From: Clostridiales bacterium
Lineage (GTDB): Bacteria; Bacillota; Clostridia; Christensenellales; JAISNN01
Length of the DNA stretch: 5,309 nucleotides
Assembly: GCA_031289865.1 (NCBI GenBank)
Contig: JAITOQ010000211.1
Coordinates: 1-5,309 of the forward strand
Reading direction: 5' to 3'
Shown here: positions 5,247 through 5,309 of the stretch, one piece after another
Position numbering within the stretch: the stretch's first letter is position 1
Layout of the letters: each line of letters starts with the position of its first letter
The notes under the pieces: model-generated
Seen by the model: the letters and a program-made list of their open reading frames with translations, nothing else
The model's database searches: none
Told to the model about the DNA's origin: nothing
Made by a program: the position numbers and the translations under genes

Positions 5247-5276
5247 GAGGTGAAAGTTGAAAGTTGAAAAGTGAGG
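5242..5276 (+). repeat. Heptad array after the four-cysteine gene, four units plus a degenerate fifth
   Basis: The units are GTTGAGA, GGTGAAA, GTTGAAA, GTTGAAA and AGTGAGG. The first supplies the TGA stop at 5244-5246. A GACGGGCTTTTTTC stretch follows, resembling the right half of an intrinsic terminator, but no matching left arm lies within the array. No gene is visible in the remaining 33 nt. Confidence 0.88.
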
Positions 5277-5309
5277 ACGGGCTTTTTTCGTTTTAGGAGC
5301 GCGTGGCGG

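Noticed and set aside
5275..5290. GACGGGCTTTTTTC as an intrinsic terminator
   Set aside because: A matching GCCCGTC left arm is absent from the preceding 35 nt, which are heptad repeats. It may be half of a terminator damaged by the array, but a hairpin cannot be shown.
5295..5309. AGGAG followed by GTG as the start of another gene
   Set aside because: The spacing is only 3 nt and just two codons remain in the window, so nothing can be supported.

Overview
The window looks like a chromosomal segment of a Bacillota (Firmicutes) bacterium, most likely an uncultured Clostridia-type lineage. The main evidence is a clear SigH/Spo0H-type sigma factor directly downstream of an RlmB/TrmH-family rRNA methyltransferase, a neighbour pair known from Bacillus and Clostridia chromosomes. 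A Firmicutes-style RadC (HKDHRKR... N-terminus), a PepV/Sapep-type M20 dipeptidase and AAGGA-type ribosome binding sites agree with this. Coding DNA is moderately GC-rich and intergenic DNA is AT-rich. I see no phage, transposase, CRISPR, tRNA or rRNA.

Layout: (1) 1-1157, minus strand, the N-terminal 386 residues of a PepV/Sapep dipeptidase that runs off the left edge. (2) 1158-1238, a compact divergent intergenic region in which the dipeptidase -35 box and the radC extended -10 box share the same bases. (3) 1239-2063 radC, apparently without a Shine-Dalgarno and possibly leaderless, then 2090-2809 rlmB, 26 nt downstream in the same direction. (4) 2805-2970, a composite of short repeats: heptad arrays of the GTTGAAA/GTTGAGA type in inverted orientation at both ends, a second heptad family (AATGCRG) and a small imperfect palindrome between them. 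(5) 3013-3561 sigH. (6) 3601-4872, an archaeal-type cofactor-independent phosphoglycerate mutase (ApgM; a homoserine kinase role cannot be excluded). It overlaps by 4 nt (7) 4869-5246, a 125-residue four-cysteine protein of unknown function. (8) 5247-5309, mainly another heptad array.

The most unusual feature is the 7-nt repeat family. Three of the five plus-strand genes (rlmB, sigH and the four-cysteine gene) end inside such an array, and the array supplies the last codon(s) and the stop. Because 7 is not a multiple of 3 and each unit carries TTGA, the array in this orientation gives a stop in any frame within three units. In sigH it appears to have replaced the usual C-terminal tail.

Functionally this is a mixed housekeeping neighbourhood: peptide breakdown, a RadC of uncertain role, ribosome methylation, a stationary-phase/sporulation-type sigma factor and lower glycolysis. 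No single pathway joins the genes, and I find no convincing new defence or mobile system. The repeat arrays are the part that standard annotation would leave unexplained.
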